Origin: Alphaproteobacteria bacterium
GTDB taxonomy: Bacteria; Pseudomonadota; Alphaproteobacteria; UBA3830
NCBI GenBank assembly: GCA_025998735.1
Contig: BNWJ01000008.1
Span: forward strand, 1-25,382
Reading direction: 5' to 3'
Length of the DNA stretch: 25,382 bases
Shown: positions 16,098 through 23,577 of the stretch, one piece after another
Layout: every line of letters starts with the position of its first letter
Position numbering within the stretch: position 1 is the stretch's first letter
The notes under the pieces: generated by a model
Told to the model about the DNA's origin: nothing
Seen by the model: the letters and a program-made list of their open reading frames with translations, nothing else
Database searches by the model: none
Translations under genes and position numbers: made by a program

Positions 16098-16349
16098 CAC
16101 CCCAGGAGTTTTGCAATGCTCTGATTTTTGAGTTGGTTTATAGGAGAAATGCGCCGCGAGTCCCTCTCCACCAGGTACCATAATATCAGAAAAAGATAAA
16201 ATTTCCGTTAATGGTTGAAAATTTTTGTAATTTTAGCGATTTTCAACGCTTTTGTGGGAAAATGGTGCCTGATAGAAGAGGTCCTGCGTGCATCTGGGAA
16301 TCTAAAAACTCGATAATTTCAGGGTTTCTACAAACTGCTGGGGTGGCAA
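16093..16349. mobile_element. 257-bp MITE inside the IS110 transposase, 10-bp target duplication
   Basis: GGTGTCGATG occurs at 16083-16092 and again at 16350-16359, directly flanking the insert. The ends are imperfect inverted repeats: CACCCCAGGAGTTT at the left and, inverted, CACCCCAGCAGTTT at the right. Nested inside are CAGGTACCAT/ATGGTGCCTG (16172-16181, 16262-16271) and TTGAAAAT/ATTTTCAA (16215-16222, 16239-16246). No gene fits. Removal rejoins GVD to VSKDK in frame. Confidence 0.9.
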
Positions 16350-16391
16350 GGTGTCGATGTTTCTAAAGATAAGATCGATATTTTTTCTTCT

Positions 16392-17276
16392 TTGGACGGT
16401 AAACATTTGGAAGTTGGAAACAACCAGGCGTCTATCACGAAGGCATTCAAAAAGTTTGAGAGTTCAAGCAGTTATGTGGTTTTAGAAAACACTGGCGGCT
16501 ACGAAAGGAAATGCATCGATGCACTGATTGGTTTAAATTTTACAATACATAGAACAGATAACAGGAAAGCCAAGTATTTCATGAATTCTCTCAAATGTGA
16601 CGCAAAAACCGACATGATCGACGCCAAAAAGCTGTCCAAATACGGACAGGAAAGGCATAAAGAGCTGCCGGTTTATCAGAAACCGTCTGAAACACAAGAG
16701 AAAATTCGCGAGTTATCGCTGTATCTGGAGAACATAAAGGTCCAGAGAGCCGGTCATAAGAATCGCCAGAAGAGTCCTGGATGCGAGATGATAAAGTCCT
16801 TTATTGATGAAACAATTGCAACTTTGGATACGTTAATTAAGTCCGTCGAAAAGAAAATCGACGAGTTATGTAAGGAGCTAAAGGATCAGGAAGATAAAAT
16901 AAAATTATTGTGTAAAGTCAAAGGCGTAGGACGAGTGTCAGCGACAAAATTACTGGCGCATATGCCGGAATTAGGAACGTTTGATCGCCGGGAGGTTGCG
17001 GCCCTAGCTGGAGTCGCTCCATGCGCAAAAGACAGCGGGAAAAAACAGGGACACAGACGCGTCATGGGAGGACGGCAGATAATCAAGAAGCCCCTCTTTC
17101 TCATTGCCTTAACATTCTCCAGGAAATCGGCAAAAGGACCAATGAAAGATTATTACCGATCTCTCCTGAATAGAGGAAAAGAAAAAATGGTCGCTATAAC
17201 CGCATGCATGAGGAAAATTATCGTGCAACTCAACGCAATACTGAGGGATGGAAAAATAATTCAAAAAAACGCTTGA
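16392..17276 (+). CDS. IS110-family transposase, main part
   Basis: This is the open part of the transposase after the MITE (a TTG is the first possible start). Restored across the insert, the protein has 318 residues, normal for IS110 (IS621 has 326). VLENTGGYE carries the catalytic Glu and KTDMIDAKKLSKYG the two Asp residues of the DEDD domain. A coiled-coil segment follows, then GVGRVSATKLLAHMPELG and LAGVAPCAKDSGKKQGHR, whose Ser (in DSGK) corresponds to the C-terminal catalytic serine of the Tnp domain. Without its N-terminus it lacks the first catalytic Asp and is probably inactive. It converges on rsmH. Confidence 0.9.
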   Translation: MDGKHLEVGNNQASITKAFKKFESSSSYVVLENTGGYERKCIDALIGLNFTIHRTDNRKAKYFMNSLKCDAKTDMIDAKKLSKYGQERHKELPVYQKPSETQEKIRELSLYLENIKVQRAGHKNRQKSPGCEMIKSFIDETIATLDTLIKSVEKKIDELCKELKDQEDKIKLLCKVKGVGRVSATKLLAHMPELGTFDRREVAALAGVAPCAKDSGKKQGHRRVMGGRQIIKKPLFLIALTFSRKSAKGPMKDYYRSLLNRGKEKMVAITACMRKIIVQLNAILRDGKIIQKNA

Positions 17277-17323
17277 CTCCAGCCCTGAACATGGTAGATG
17301 ACAAAAAACGCTGACGAAGCCAA

Positions 17324-18184
17324 TTAGCGCGTGTGGCACATACACCGTAGTTTGGCGGAGCGGCTTTTGAGATTGAGAATGAGTTCTTCTTCAGATGGGG
17401 TTACCGGTTTTTTATTTAGTAGTATAAAAGGAGAATCTTTGGGTGAGGATAGTTCTTTGAAGAAGAGTTTTACGATTCTGTCTTCAAGAGAATGGAAACT
17501 GACCACCAGGATTTTTCCGTTTGGTTTTAGTAAGGGAATTGAATCGGCCAGAACTTTTTCCAATTCTTCCAGCTCTTTGTTAACGAATATCCTCAGAGCC
17601 TGAAAAGTTTTCGTAGCTGGATCGATTTTCCCTCTTCGGCCTATGCAGTTTCTTATGACGTTGGCCAGATCTTCGGTATTGCTGATTTTTTTGAGATGCA
17701 GTTTGATGTTTTTTGCGATTCTCCGGGAGAAATGTTCTTCTCCGAATTTATAGATAATGTCCGCGAGATCTTTTTCCGAGTATCTATGAATGACGTCCAT
17801 TGCTGTTTCGTCGCATAATCCCATGGACATATCGATGGGACCTGACGATTTAAACGAAAAGCCACGTTCCGGATCCGCCAGCTGAAAATTGGAGATGCCG
17901 AGATCCAGCACAACACCATCACAATCATCTCTAAGAATCGATTTTATATTGCTGAATTTATCGTGAAAAAACTGAAATCGATCGCCGTATTTCTTCTTGA
18001 AATCATCAGCGATTATTATAACTCGTTCGTCGCGATCGCAGGCAATGACACGGCAATTGGAGGATTCCAAGATGGCCTTTGTATATCCGCCACCGCCGAA
18101 CGTTCCATCGAAATACATGCAGCCATCCACCGGAGACAGTATCTCCAGAACTTCTTTCAGGAGAACAGACTTATGCTCGCACAT
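17324..18184 (-). CDS. rsmH: 16S rRNA (cytosine-1402-N4)-methyltransferase
   Basis: The 286-residue enzyme uses S-adenosylmethionine to methylate C1402 in the ribosomal P site. HKSVLLKEVLEIL at the N-terminus, the SAM loop FDGTFGGGGYT at 25-35, DLGISNFQLADPERGFSF at 94-111 and GPIDMSMG are family signatures, as is LVVSFHSLEDRIVK near the C-terminus. It is a little short but complete. Its ATG lies one base after the stop of the antiporter gene, so translation is likely coupled. It is not next to mraZ, ftsL or other division-cluster genes, where it usually sits. Confidence 0.95.
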   Translation of the reverse strand: MCEHKSVLLKEVLEILSPVDGCMYFDGTFGGGGYTKAILESSNCRVIACDRDERVIIIADDFKKKYGDRFQFFHDKFSNIKSILRDDCDGVVLDLGISNFQLADPERGFSFKSSGPIDMSMGLCDETAMDVIHRYSEKDLADIIYKFGEEHFSRRIAKNIKLHLKKISNTEDLANVIRNCIGRRGKIDPATKTFQALRIFVNKELEELEKVLADSIPLLKPNGKILVVSFHSLEDRIVKLFFKELSSPKDSPFILLNKKPVTPSEEELILNLKSRSAKLRCMCHTR

Positions 18185-18185
18185 A

Positions 18186-19496
18186 TCACAACCACAGCGA
18201 TATTATAAAGAATATCGGTACCAATATGCCAATGGACCACAGCATATATCCAATGAAAGACGGCGCTTTCACATTGTATTTTTTCGCGATAGATTTCACC
18301 ATTAGGTTGGGCGCGTTTCCTATGTAGGTGAGCGCTCCCATAAATACAGTGGATACGGAAATGGCCGTCAGGATGCTGGCTTTCGCCGTCATGAGCTCCG
18401 CCGCATTTCCAGACACCAGATGAAAAAAGATAAGGAATGTCGGCGCGTTATCCAGAGTCGAGGAAAGCAATCCACTAGCCCAGAAACATCGGTTTGGAAT
18501 GAATGCCCCAGTTGGAGATATCCAATTGAATATCCAAGCGAATTCTCCAGCCGATCCCTGATGTAATATGTGTATAATCGGAATCACGGTTATGAAAATA
18601 CCGGCAAAAAGTTCCGACACTTCTCTTATGGGAGCAAACGAAAAATGATTTCTCTCTCGAATTTCTTTGGTGGTAATTTTTAATGAAATCAAAGAGATAA
18701 TCATCAGCAAAGTGTTTCTAATCAGTGATGAATAGCGGAATTTTTCGCCCAGTATCTCGAAATCTCCGTCGAAATTGCAGAAAATAACCGTTAGCAGAAT
18801 TAATCCAAGTAAAAACAAATTTTTTGTTCCTTTAAAAACAAAACGCTTATCGTTTTGTTTTATTTCGTGATTTTCCGTCTCTTTTTTATATAGCCAACAG
18901 TCAATTGCAAAAAATATCGCACACAGCACGATGATTGTGGAAAACAAAATTCCATACAGATTTTTTATAAACCAGAAGAAGTCGATTCCCTCGAGAAACC
19001 CAATGAACAACGGAGGATCGCCCAACGGAGTAGCTGCTCCACCAATATTTGCAATCAAAAAAATAAAAAATATCAGCAGATGCGTTTTGTATTTTCGGCC
19101 GATATTGGCTCTTAAAAACGGACGTATTAGCAACGTTGCCGCTCCTGTGGTGCCGATCCATCCGGCCACGAGGCTTCCCACCAAGAGGAAGCACACATTG
19201 AATAATGGTCCGCGTCCTCGAGGAAAATCAATGAATATACCTCCGGACGTTATGTATAAAGCTGCAATAAGTGCGATAAACGGAATGTAATGCACCAGAA
19301 TTGGCTCAAGCGTAGCCACGAAAATCTTCGAAGCTCCAAATACGCACGCCACGGATATCAAATATACAGACGCCCAAAAAGCAGGCACGAAACTCGCGTA
19401 TTTATGCCAAAATTTTGGACACAGCAGCGGCAAAAATGACATAGAAAGAATAATTCCGAGAAACGGAACAGACCAAATGGCGCTCGAAAAATCCAT
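18186..19496 (-). CDS. NhaD/CitMHS-type membrane antiporter (IT superfamily)
   Basis: The 436-residue inner-membrane protein has about twelve hydrophobic segments. ANIGGAATPLGDPPLFIGFL and, in the second half, SSTLDNAPTFLIFF and LTYIGNAPNLMVKSIAKK are the paired re-entrant motifs of the ion-transporter superfamily (NhaD, ArsB, CitMHS). The family is usually annotated as sodium:proton antiporter or putative citrate transporter; the sequence alone does not settle the substrate. The start is 13 bases after the glycosyltransferase stop, and rsmH follows one base after its stop. Confidence 0.82.
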   Translation of the reverse strand: MDFSSAIWSVPFLGIILSMSFLPLLCPKFWHKYASFVPAFWASVYLISVACVFGASKIFVATLEPILVHYIPFIALIAALYITSGGIFIDFPRGRGPLFNVCFLLVGSLVAGWIGTTGAATLLIRPFLRANIGRKYKTHLLIFFIFLIANIGGAATPLGDPPLFIGFLEGIDFFWFIKNLYGILFSTIIVLCAIFFAIDCWLYKKETENHEIKQNDKRFVFKGTKNLFLLGLILLTVIFCNFDGDFEILGEKFRYSSLIRNTLLMIISLISLKITTKEIRERNHFSFAPIREVSELFAGIFITVIPIIHILHQGSAGEFAWIFNWISPTGAFIPNRCFWASGLLSSTLDNAPTFLIFFHLVSGNAAELMTAKASILTAISVSTVFMGALTYIGNAPNLMVKSIAKKYNVKAPSFIGYMLWSIGILVPIFFIISLWL

Positions 19497-19509
19497 TGTG
19501 TATTGTCCT

Positions 19510-20619
19510 CTATTCGATGATATCTTTTACTATATATATGGGACGCTGTTTGGATTCCATGTATATTCTTCCGACATATTCGCCGATTAATCCGAGGCTA
19601 ATCATTTGTGTTCCGCCCAAAAACAGCATTACGATCATGAGAGATGCATATCCTGGCCAATCAATTCCGTAATATAGAGTTCTGAGCAATATCCACAGGC
19701 CTCCGGCAAACGACGCCAGTGTAACCAAGATCCCAATGTATGTCCATATTTTTAGCGGAAATGTTGAAAACGAAGTAAGACCGTCAATGGCATAGTTCCA
19801 GAGCTTCCAGTAGTTCCACTTCGACTTACCAACTTCTCTTGGAGGACGCTTATACTCAACAGTTGCAGTTTTAAATCCAGCAAACGCAAATAATCCCTTC
19901 ATGAAACGCTTTCTCTCGGGACATTGCTTTATGGCGTCCACAACTTTTCTGTCAAGCAATCGAAAATCGCCTACGTTTTCCGGTAATTCGATGTCGGATA
20001 ACAAATTGCAGATTTTATAGAACAAACAAGCGGTTATTCGTTTAAAAAAGCCATCCTCCGACCTATCGATGCGCTTCGCCAGAACCACATCAAATCCCTG
20101 CTTCCATTTTTCCAGCATTTCCGCGATTAATTCCGGAGGATCTTGCAAATCGCTATCTATGGGAATCACGCACTCACCTGACGCGAAATCAAGTCCGGCA
20201 GTCATGGCGGCATCTTTTCCAAAATTACGCGAGAAATTGATGATTTTTATTTGCGAGATATTCTCTTTTTGTTTCACCAGTTGAGCGAGCGTATCGTCTG
20301 CGCTGCCATCGTTAACACATATGATTTCAAACGAGCAGTCGATAGACCTATTGCGTAACCTTCCTCTATCCGGTATTTTTGTCGTCGATCCGGTGCTCGA
20401 ATCCTCATGTACATCCGAGTACACTGCGGTTCTGTGCTCCGTGTCTTCTAAAAAATCCTCGGATATAGTCGGTTTCACAACATGTCTAATGTTTTTCAAG
20501 ACGATCATTATTTTTTCGAAGAAAACATCAACGGCTTCCGCTTCGTTGTAGAACGGAACGACCAGACTGAGTGCTTGCAGCACATGCGTTTTATCAGATT
20601 CCGCGGGAGACTCAGTCAT
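19510..20619 (-). CDS. GtrB/DPM1-type polyprenyl-phosphate glycosyltransferase
   Basis: The 369-residue GT2 enzyme has SLVVPFYNEAEAV at 18-30, FEIICVNDGSADDT at 97-110 and the metal-binding IDSDLQDPPEL at 154-164. Two C-terminal membrane hairpins (about 287-311 and 324-348) end in LIGEYVGRIYMESKQRPIY, typical of GtrB/ArnC-like enzymes that load a sugar onto undecaprenyl phosphate. Between the first two motifs lies an unusual polar insert of about 50 residues (about 43-95), absent from standard members, which makes the protein about 50 residues longer than usual. It overlaps the lipoprotein gene by 8 bases. The sugar is unknown. Confidence 0.87.
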   Translation of the reverse strand: MTESPAESDKTHVLQALSLVVPFYNEAEAVDVFFEKIMIVLKNIRHVVKPTISEDFLEDTEHRTAVYSDVHEDSSTGSTTKIPDRGRLRNRSIDCSFEIICVNDGSADDTLAQLVKQKENISQIKIINFSRNFGKDAAMTAGLDFASGECVIPIDSDLQDPPELIAEMLEKWKQGFDVVLAKRIDRSEDGFFKRITACLFYKICNLLSDIELPENVGDFRLLDRKVVDAIKQCPERKRFMKGLFAFAGFKTATVEYKRPPREVGKSKWNYWKLWNYAIDGLTSFSTFPLKIWTYIGILVTLASFAGGLWILLRTLYYGIDWPGYASLMIVMLFLGGTQMISLGLIGEYVGRIYMESKQRPIYIVKDIIE

Positions 20620-21031
20620 TTTTCGACTGGTACTTTTTTAATGCGTACGCCGTCTCTTTATCCGTCGTCAACCTCGTTACATTTTCGTCCAACTGTATGT
20701 TAGATAAACGATTTTCTTTCACTTTTTCAATGGACTTCAGGAGGCCGGTATCGTCAAATTCCATGCGTACAGTCATTCTATCTTTCGTCTCAACGTCCCT
20801 GAACGAGATCTCCTCAGATTTATAGCAGACATATATCCAGGTGGAACTTCCCACGCATAACGACGGACTTCCGCAGGCTTTTAAGACATCTTCGGTTTTG
20901 GTCTTGCCCACCACAAAGCTGCTGTACTTGTCGAAGATGGCCATGTTCCCCCTCTGATTAACTTTCGGTTCACATGAACATAAAACCAACATAACCGAGA
21001 CAACCATAAATTTAGCTATTCGAACATTCAT
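20612..21031 (-). CDS. BamE/SmpA-like outer-membrane lipoprotein
   Basis: The 139-residue protein has a lipoprotein signal peptide with lipobox LCSC (lipidated Cys20). Residues about 35-95 read FVVGKTKTEDVLKACGSPSLC, then TWIYVCYKSEE and MEFDDTGLLKSIEKV. That is the layout of the BamE/SmpA-OmlA fold (GxTKxxVxxxLGxP...WxY...F...G.v). BamE supports the BAM complex in outer-membrane protein assembly. It opens the four-gene minus-strand cluster with the glycosyltransferase, antiporter and rsmH. Its extra Cys residues are not typical. Confidence 0.72.
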   Translation of the reverse strand: MNVRIAKFMVVSVMLVLCSCEPKVNQRGNMAIFDKYSSFVVGKTKTEDVLKACGSPSLCVGSSTWIYVCYKSEEISFRDVETKDRMTVRMEFDDTGLLKSIEKVKENRLSNIQLDENVTRLTTDKETAYALKKYQSKND

Positions 21032-21319
21032 CTGCTTAAAGCTCCATACCTTTCACACTGTAAATGTGATGGTTACAAAAGAAAATGTCAATCCCGAACG
21101 GCCTAAAACTCTCAATTCAATTTATCGTGTCATGAGCTGAATTAAGCGCTAACTCCGCATGAAATTACCTCCGACTAACACCAAGATTATTGATCACAAA
21201 AATAAGTTTATCTTGCGTTATATGCGATGACAGTTGTAAAATGGCGACCAAATGATCTTGATTTTTGCGTAAAAATTATTAATCTGGAGCATGTGTGCTT
21301 TAATATATGGAGTTAGAAT

Positions 21320-21853
21320 TTGGAAGATAATAGGTTCACGGAAGAAAAATATAGGATAAACAGGGCGATAACTTCCCCTCAGGTCCGTCTAATAGATCAA
21401 AATGGAAATGCCGTTGGGGTGGTCAGCATAAGAGAGGCGCAATCCCGCGCAAGCGAAGCTGGACTGGATCTGGTTGAGATTGCAGCAAATGCAAATCCAC
21501 CTGTTTGTAAGATAATAAACTATGGAAAGCTAAAATATGAAAATCAGAAGAAAAAATCTGAGGCCAAGAAAAAGCAGAAAGTCATAGAAATAAAAGAGGT
21601 GAAATTTACTCCCGTCATAGGCGATCACGACTATAACGTCAAGCTCGGCAACATAAAGCGCTTTATTGGAGAGGGAAATAAAGTAAAGGTTACCTTGAGA
21701 TTCAGGGGGCGAGAGCTTTCTCACCAGGAAATCGGAGCAAGGTTGCTAAATAGGGTAATTGAAGACGTAAAGGAAATCGCGAAATGCGAAGGGGCTCCAC
21801 AACTGGAAGGGAGGCTGATGATGATGGTGCTGTCTCCTGTCGTGACCAAATGA
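21320..21853 (+). CDS. infC: Translation initiation factor IF-3 (TTG start)
   Basis: The 177-residue protein reads YRINRAITSPQVRLIDQNG, VVSIREAQSRASEAGLDLVEIAANANPPVCKIINYGK, then a Lys-rich linker and IKEVKFTPVIGDHDYNVK with VTLRFRGRELSH. These are the N- and C-domains of IF-3, which binds the 30S subunit and proofreads start codons. An in-frame TAG lies two codons before the TTG, so no upstream start exists, and GGAG at 21309-21312 is spaced seven bases from it. Non-ATG starts are typical of infC and allow IF-3 to regulate itself. prmA overlaps its stop. Confidence 0.95.
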   Translation: MEDNRFTEEKYRINRAITSPQVRLIDQNGNAVGVVSIREAQSRASEAGLDLVEIAANANPPVCKIINYGKLKYENQKKKSEAKKKQKVIEIKEVKFTPVIGDHDYNVKLGNIKRFIGEGNKVKVTLRFRGRELSHQEIGARLLNRVIEDVKEIAKCEGAPQLEGRLMMMVLSPVVTK

Positions 21854-22698
21854 ACGAAGATATCTACAAATATGTCGTTGGGAACTTTTCCATAAAAGAC
21901 GCATTCGATGTAATGGATATCTTTTTCGATTCCGGATACTTGAGCGTGTCCACTATGGAAGAGAGGGATCATTGGCTGGTAGAAATACTGGACAATAAGC
22001 CGATAGATGATGCCAGTGTCGTTTCGCTACTCAAAAACTATAAATATTCGGTTGTGAAGTCCGAAAAAGTAGCTGACACTGACTGGCTGAAGAAGTGTTT
22101 CGAAAATTTCAAGCCGATACAGGTAGGGAATTTCTATATTTTTGGTCCGCATCTAAGGAATAAGCCAGTTCCGTTGGATAAAATTGGCATTGAAATTGCC
22201 GCGGCTACAGCTTTTGGGACTGGAGAACATCCCACGACCAATCGTTGTCTTTTGGGCTGTCAAACTTTTTTCGATGAAAAGAAACACAAAACTGCCATTG
22301 ATATAGGAACCGGTTCCGGAGTTCTGTCAATAGCTCTGGCGAAGCTCGGCTGTCGATGCGTAACTGCCTGCGATAACGATCCGGAATCCGTCCGAGTTTC
22401 CAGGGAAAACACAGTTATAAATAAAGTTGCACATAGAGTGGATGTTTTTCAAAATGAATCCTGCGAATTTTCAGCGAAAAATTACAATTTTATTGTGGCA
22501 AACATATTATCGGAGCCGCTGATATCGATGGCGGAGCACGTGGAGAAATGCCTGACGAAGAACGGAATCGCTATATTGTCAGGATTTTCTTCCCAAGATA
22601 AAAGCGTAAAAAATAAGTACATATCTCTCGGATTGACCTTGAAATACGAGTACGATTTCAGGGAATGGGTAACGATTGTGCTGGAGAAATCAAATTAA
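21850..22698 (+). CDS. prmA: Ribosomal protein L11 methyltransferase
   Basis: The 282-residue protein has a divergent N-terminal substrate domain and a SAM-dependent methyltransferase domain. AFGTGEHPTTNRCL (121-134) is the PrmA hallmark, DIGTGSGVLSIALAKLG (151-167) is SAM motif I, and VANILSEPL (216-224) holds the NPxx-like motif IV variant. It trimethylates L11 in E. coli. ATGA at 21850-21853 overlaps the infC stop, so I prefer this start over one 22 codons upstream inside infC. The pairing with infC suggests a small translation operon. Confidence 0.92.
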   Translation: MNEDIYKYVVGNFSIKDAFDVMDIFFDSGYLSVSTMEERDHWLVEILDNKPIDDASVVSLLKNYKYSVVKSEKVADTDWLKKCFENFKPIQVGNFYIFGPHLRNKPVPLDKIGIEIAAATAFGTGEHPTTNRCLLGCQTFFDEKKHKTAIDIGTGSGVLSIALAKLGCRCVTACDNDPESVRVSRENTVINKVAHRVDVFQNESCEFSAKNYNFIVANILSEPLISMAEHVEKCLTKNGIAILSGFSSQDKSVKNKYISLGLTLKYEYDFREWVTIVLEKSN

Positions 22699-22806
22699 AT
22701 CCCGCATCTAGAAAGACACTCTCCAAATTTAATCTTTTAGTAACTTTTCTGTAGTACGCTAATAATTGTGTTAGTGTCAAATAAAAAAGAAAACGGGAGG
22801 AAGTTT

Positions 22807-23577
22807 ATGGAAAAAGTGTTGGCTTTGTTGACATTGTGTTGGATGTATGCCGTAGAATGCGCAGATGCAACAAATGTGAATTCATCGCCACCTCAAAGTC
22901 AGGAAGCGCGAAAACAAAAAGATGAAGCGCAGAAATCAAATGGTAATGGTGGGGTGTTGCCAGATCTTGAAGTACCTGCTCCACATAGTCCATCACCAGT
23001 TTTAAGTTCGCAAGAAGACGCTGACGCTGTTCCTTCGTCGCCGTTTTTGCAAGGTGATAAGCCTTCACCATCAGTAGTGGATTGGCAAGATGATCCGGTA
23101 GATGGAGCTCCATCACCGTTTCAGTTGGATGGCTGGTCTTCAACGCCATTACTGAATGAAGATGCATTAAAGTACGATCCTTATGCGGCTCCTTCATCGC
23201 CGTTTCTGCTAGAGGAGACAAAGTCTGATTCCAGTGGAGATGAAGATCCCGGTGACACTTCTTCGTCACCGTTTCTGCATAGTGATGATGATTGGGAGTC
23301 GGATTCCTTATCGTCCGTACAGTCTGAGCCTACAAGCACTGTGTTGGGATCGCTTGATGGGAATGATGATTCGAAATCTATGTCTTCATCGACAATTTTG
23401 CAAGAAGATCCAGACGAAGATTATATACCATTATATATAAATGCTGATGCTTTTAAAAATCATGAGCAAGATCAAAACGATGAAATAAAAAGAGAAGCTC
23501 TGATAAATCCAACAAGGGATAATATTGAACAATTGGTTGCGACGATTGAATCGGAGAATAATAAAAAAAGAATATAA
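22807..23577 (+). CDS. Exported acidic Ser/Pro-rich protein with SSPFL motifs (N-terminal half of a split gene?)
   Basis: The 256-residue protein has a signal peptide (MEKVLALLTLCWMYAVECAD), close in style to that of the MORN protein at 5950. The rest is low-complexity, rich in Ser, Pro and Asp, with recurring motifs SSPFL (77-81), APSPF (101-105), PSSPFLL (129-135) and SSSPFL (152-157). It ends ESENNKKRI at an A7 tract (23563-23569). Dropping one A joins it in frame to the next reading frame (KEYKDSSKRVLETI...), giving a single 687-residue protein. The GGGAGGA ribosome-binding site precedes 22807. I recognise no family for this half; it is probably a disordered linker. Confidence 0.75.
   Translation: MEKVLALLTLCWMYAVECADATNVNSSPPQSQEARKQKDEAQKSNGNGGVLPDLEVPAPHSPSPVLSSQEDADAVPSSPFLQGDKPSPSVVDWQDDPVDGAPSPFQLDGWSSTPLLNEDALKYDPYAAPSSPFLLEETKSDSSGDEDPGDTSSSPFLHSDDDWESDSLSSVQSEPTSTVLGSLDGNDDSKSMSSSTILQEDPDEDYIPLYINADAFKNHEQDQNDEIKREALINPTRDNIEQLVATIESENNKKRI

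Larger units (their letters stand above)
15850..17290 (+). mobile_element. IS110-family insertion sequence (approximate limits)
   Basis: A DEDD-type transposase gene with about 200 bases of structured non-coding DNA upstream and almost none downstream is the IS110-group layout. The family has no inverted terminal repeats, so the limits are estimates. TTGACT at 17273-17278 and TAGGAT at 15883-15888 could form a junction promoter in a circular intermediate, as described for IS621. It is interrupted by a MITE at 16093-16349. Confidence 0.75.
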
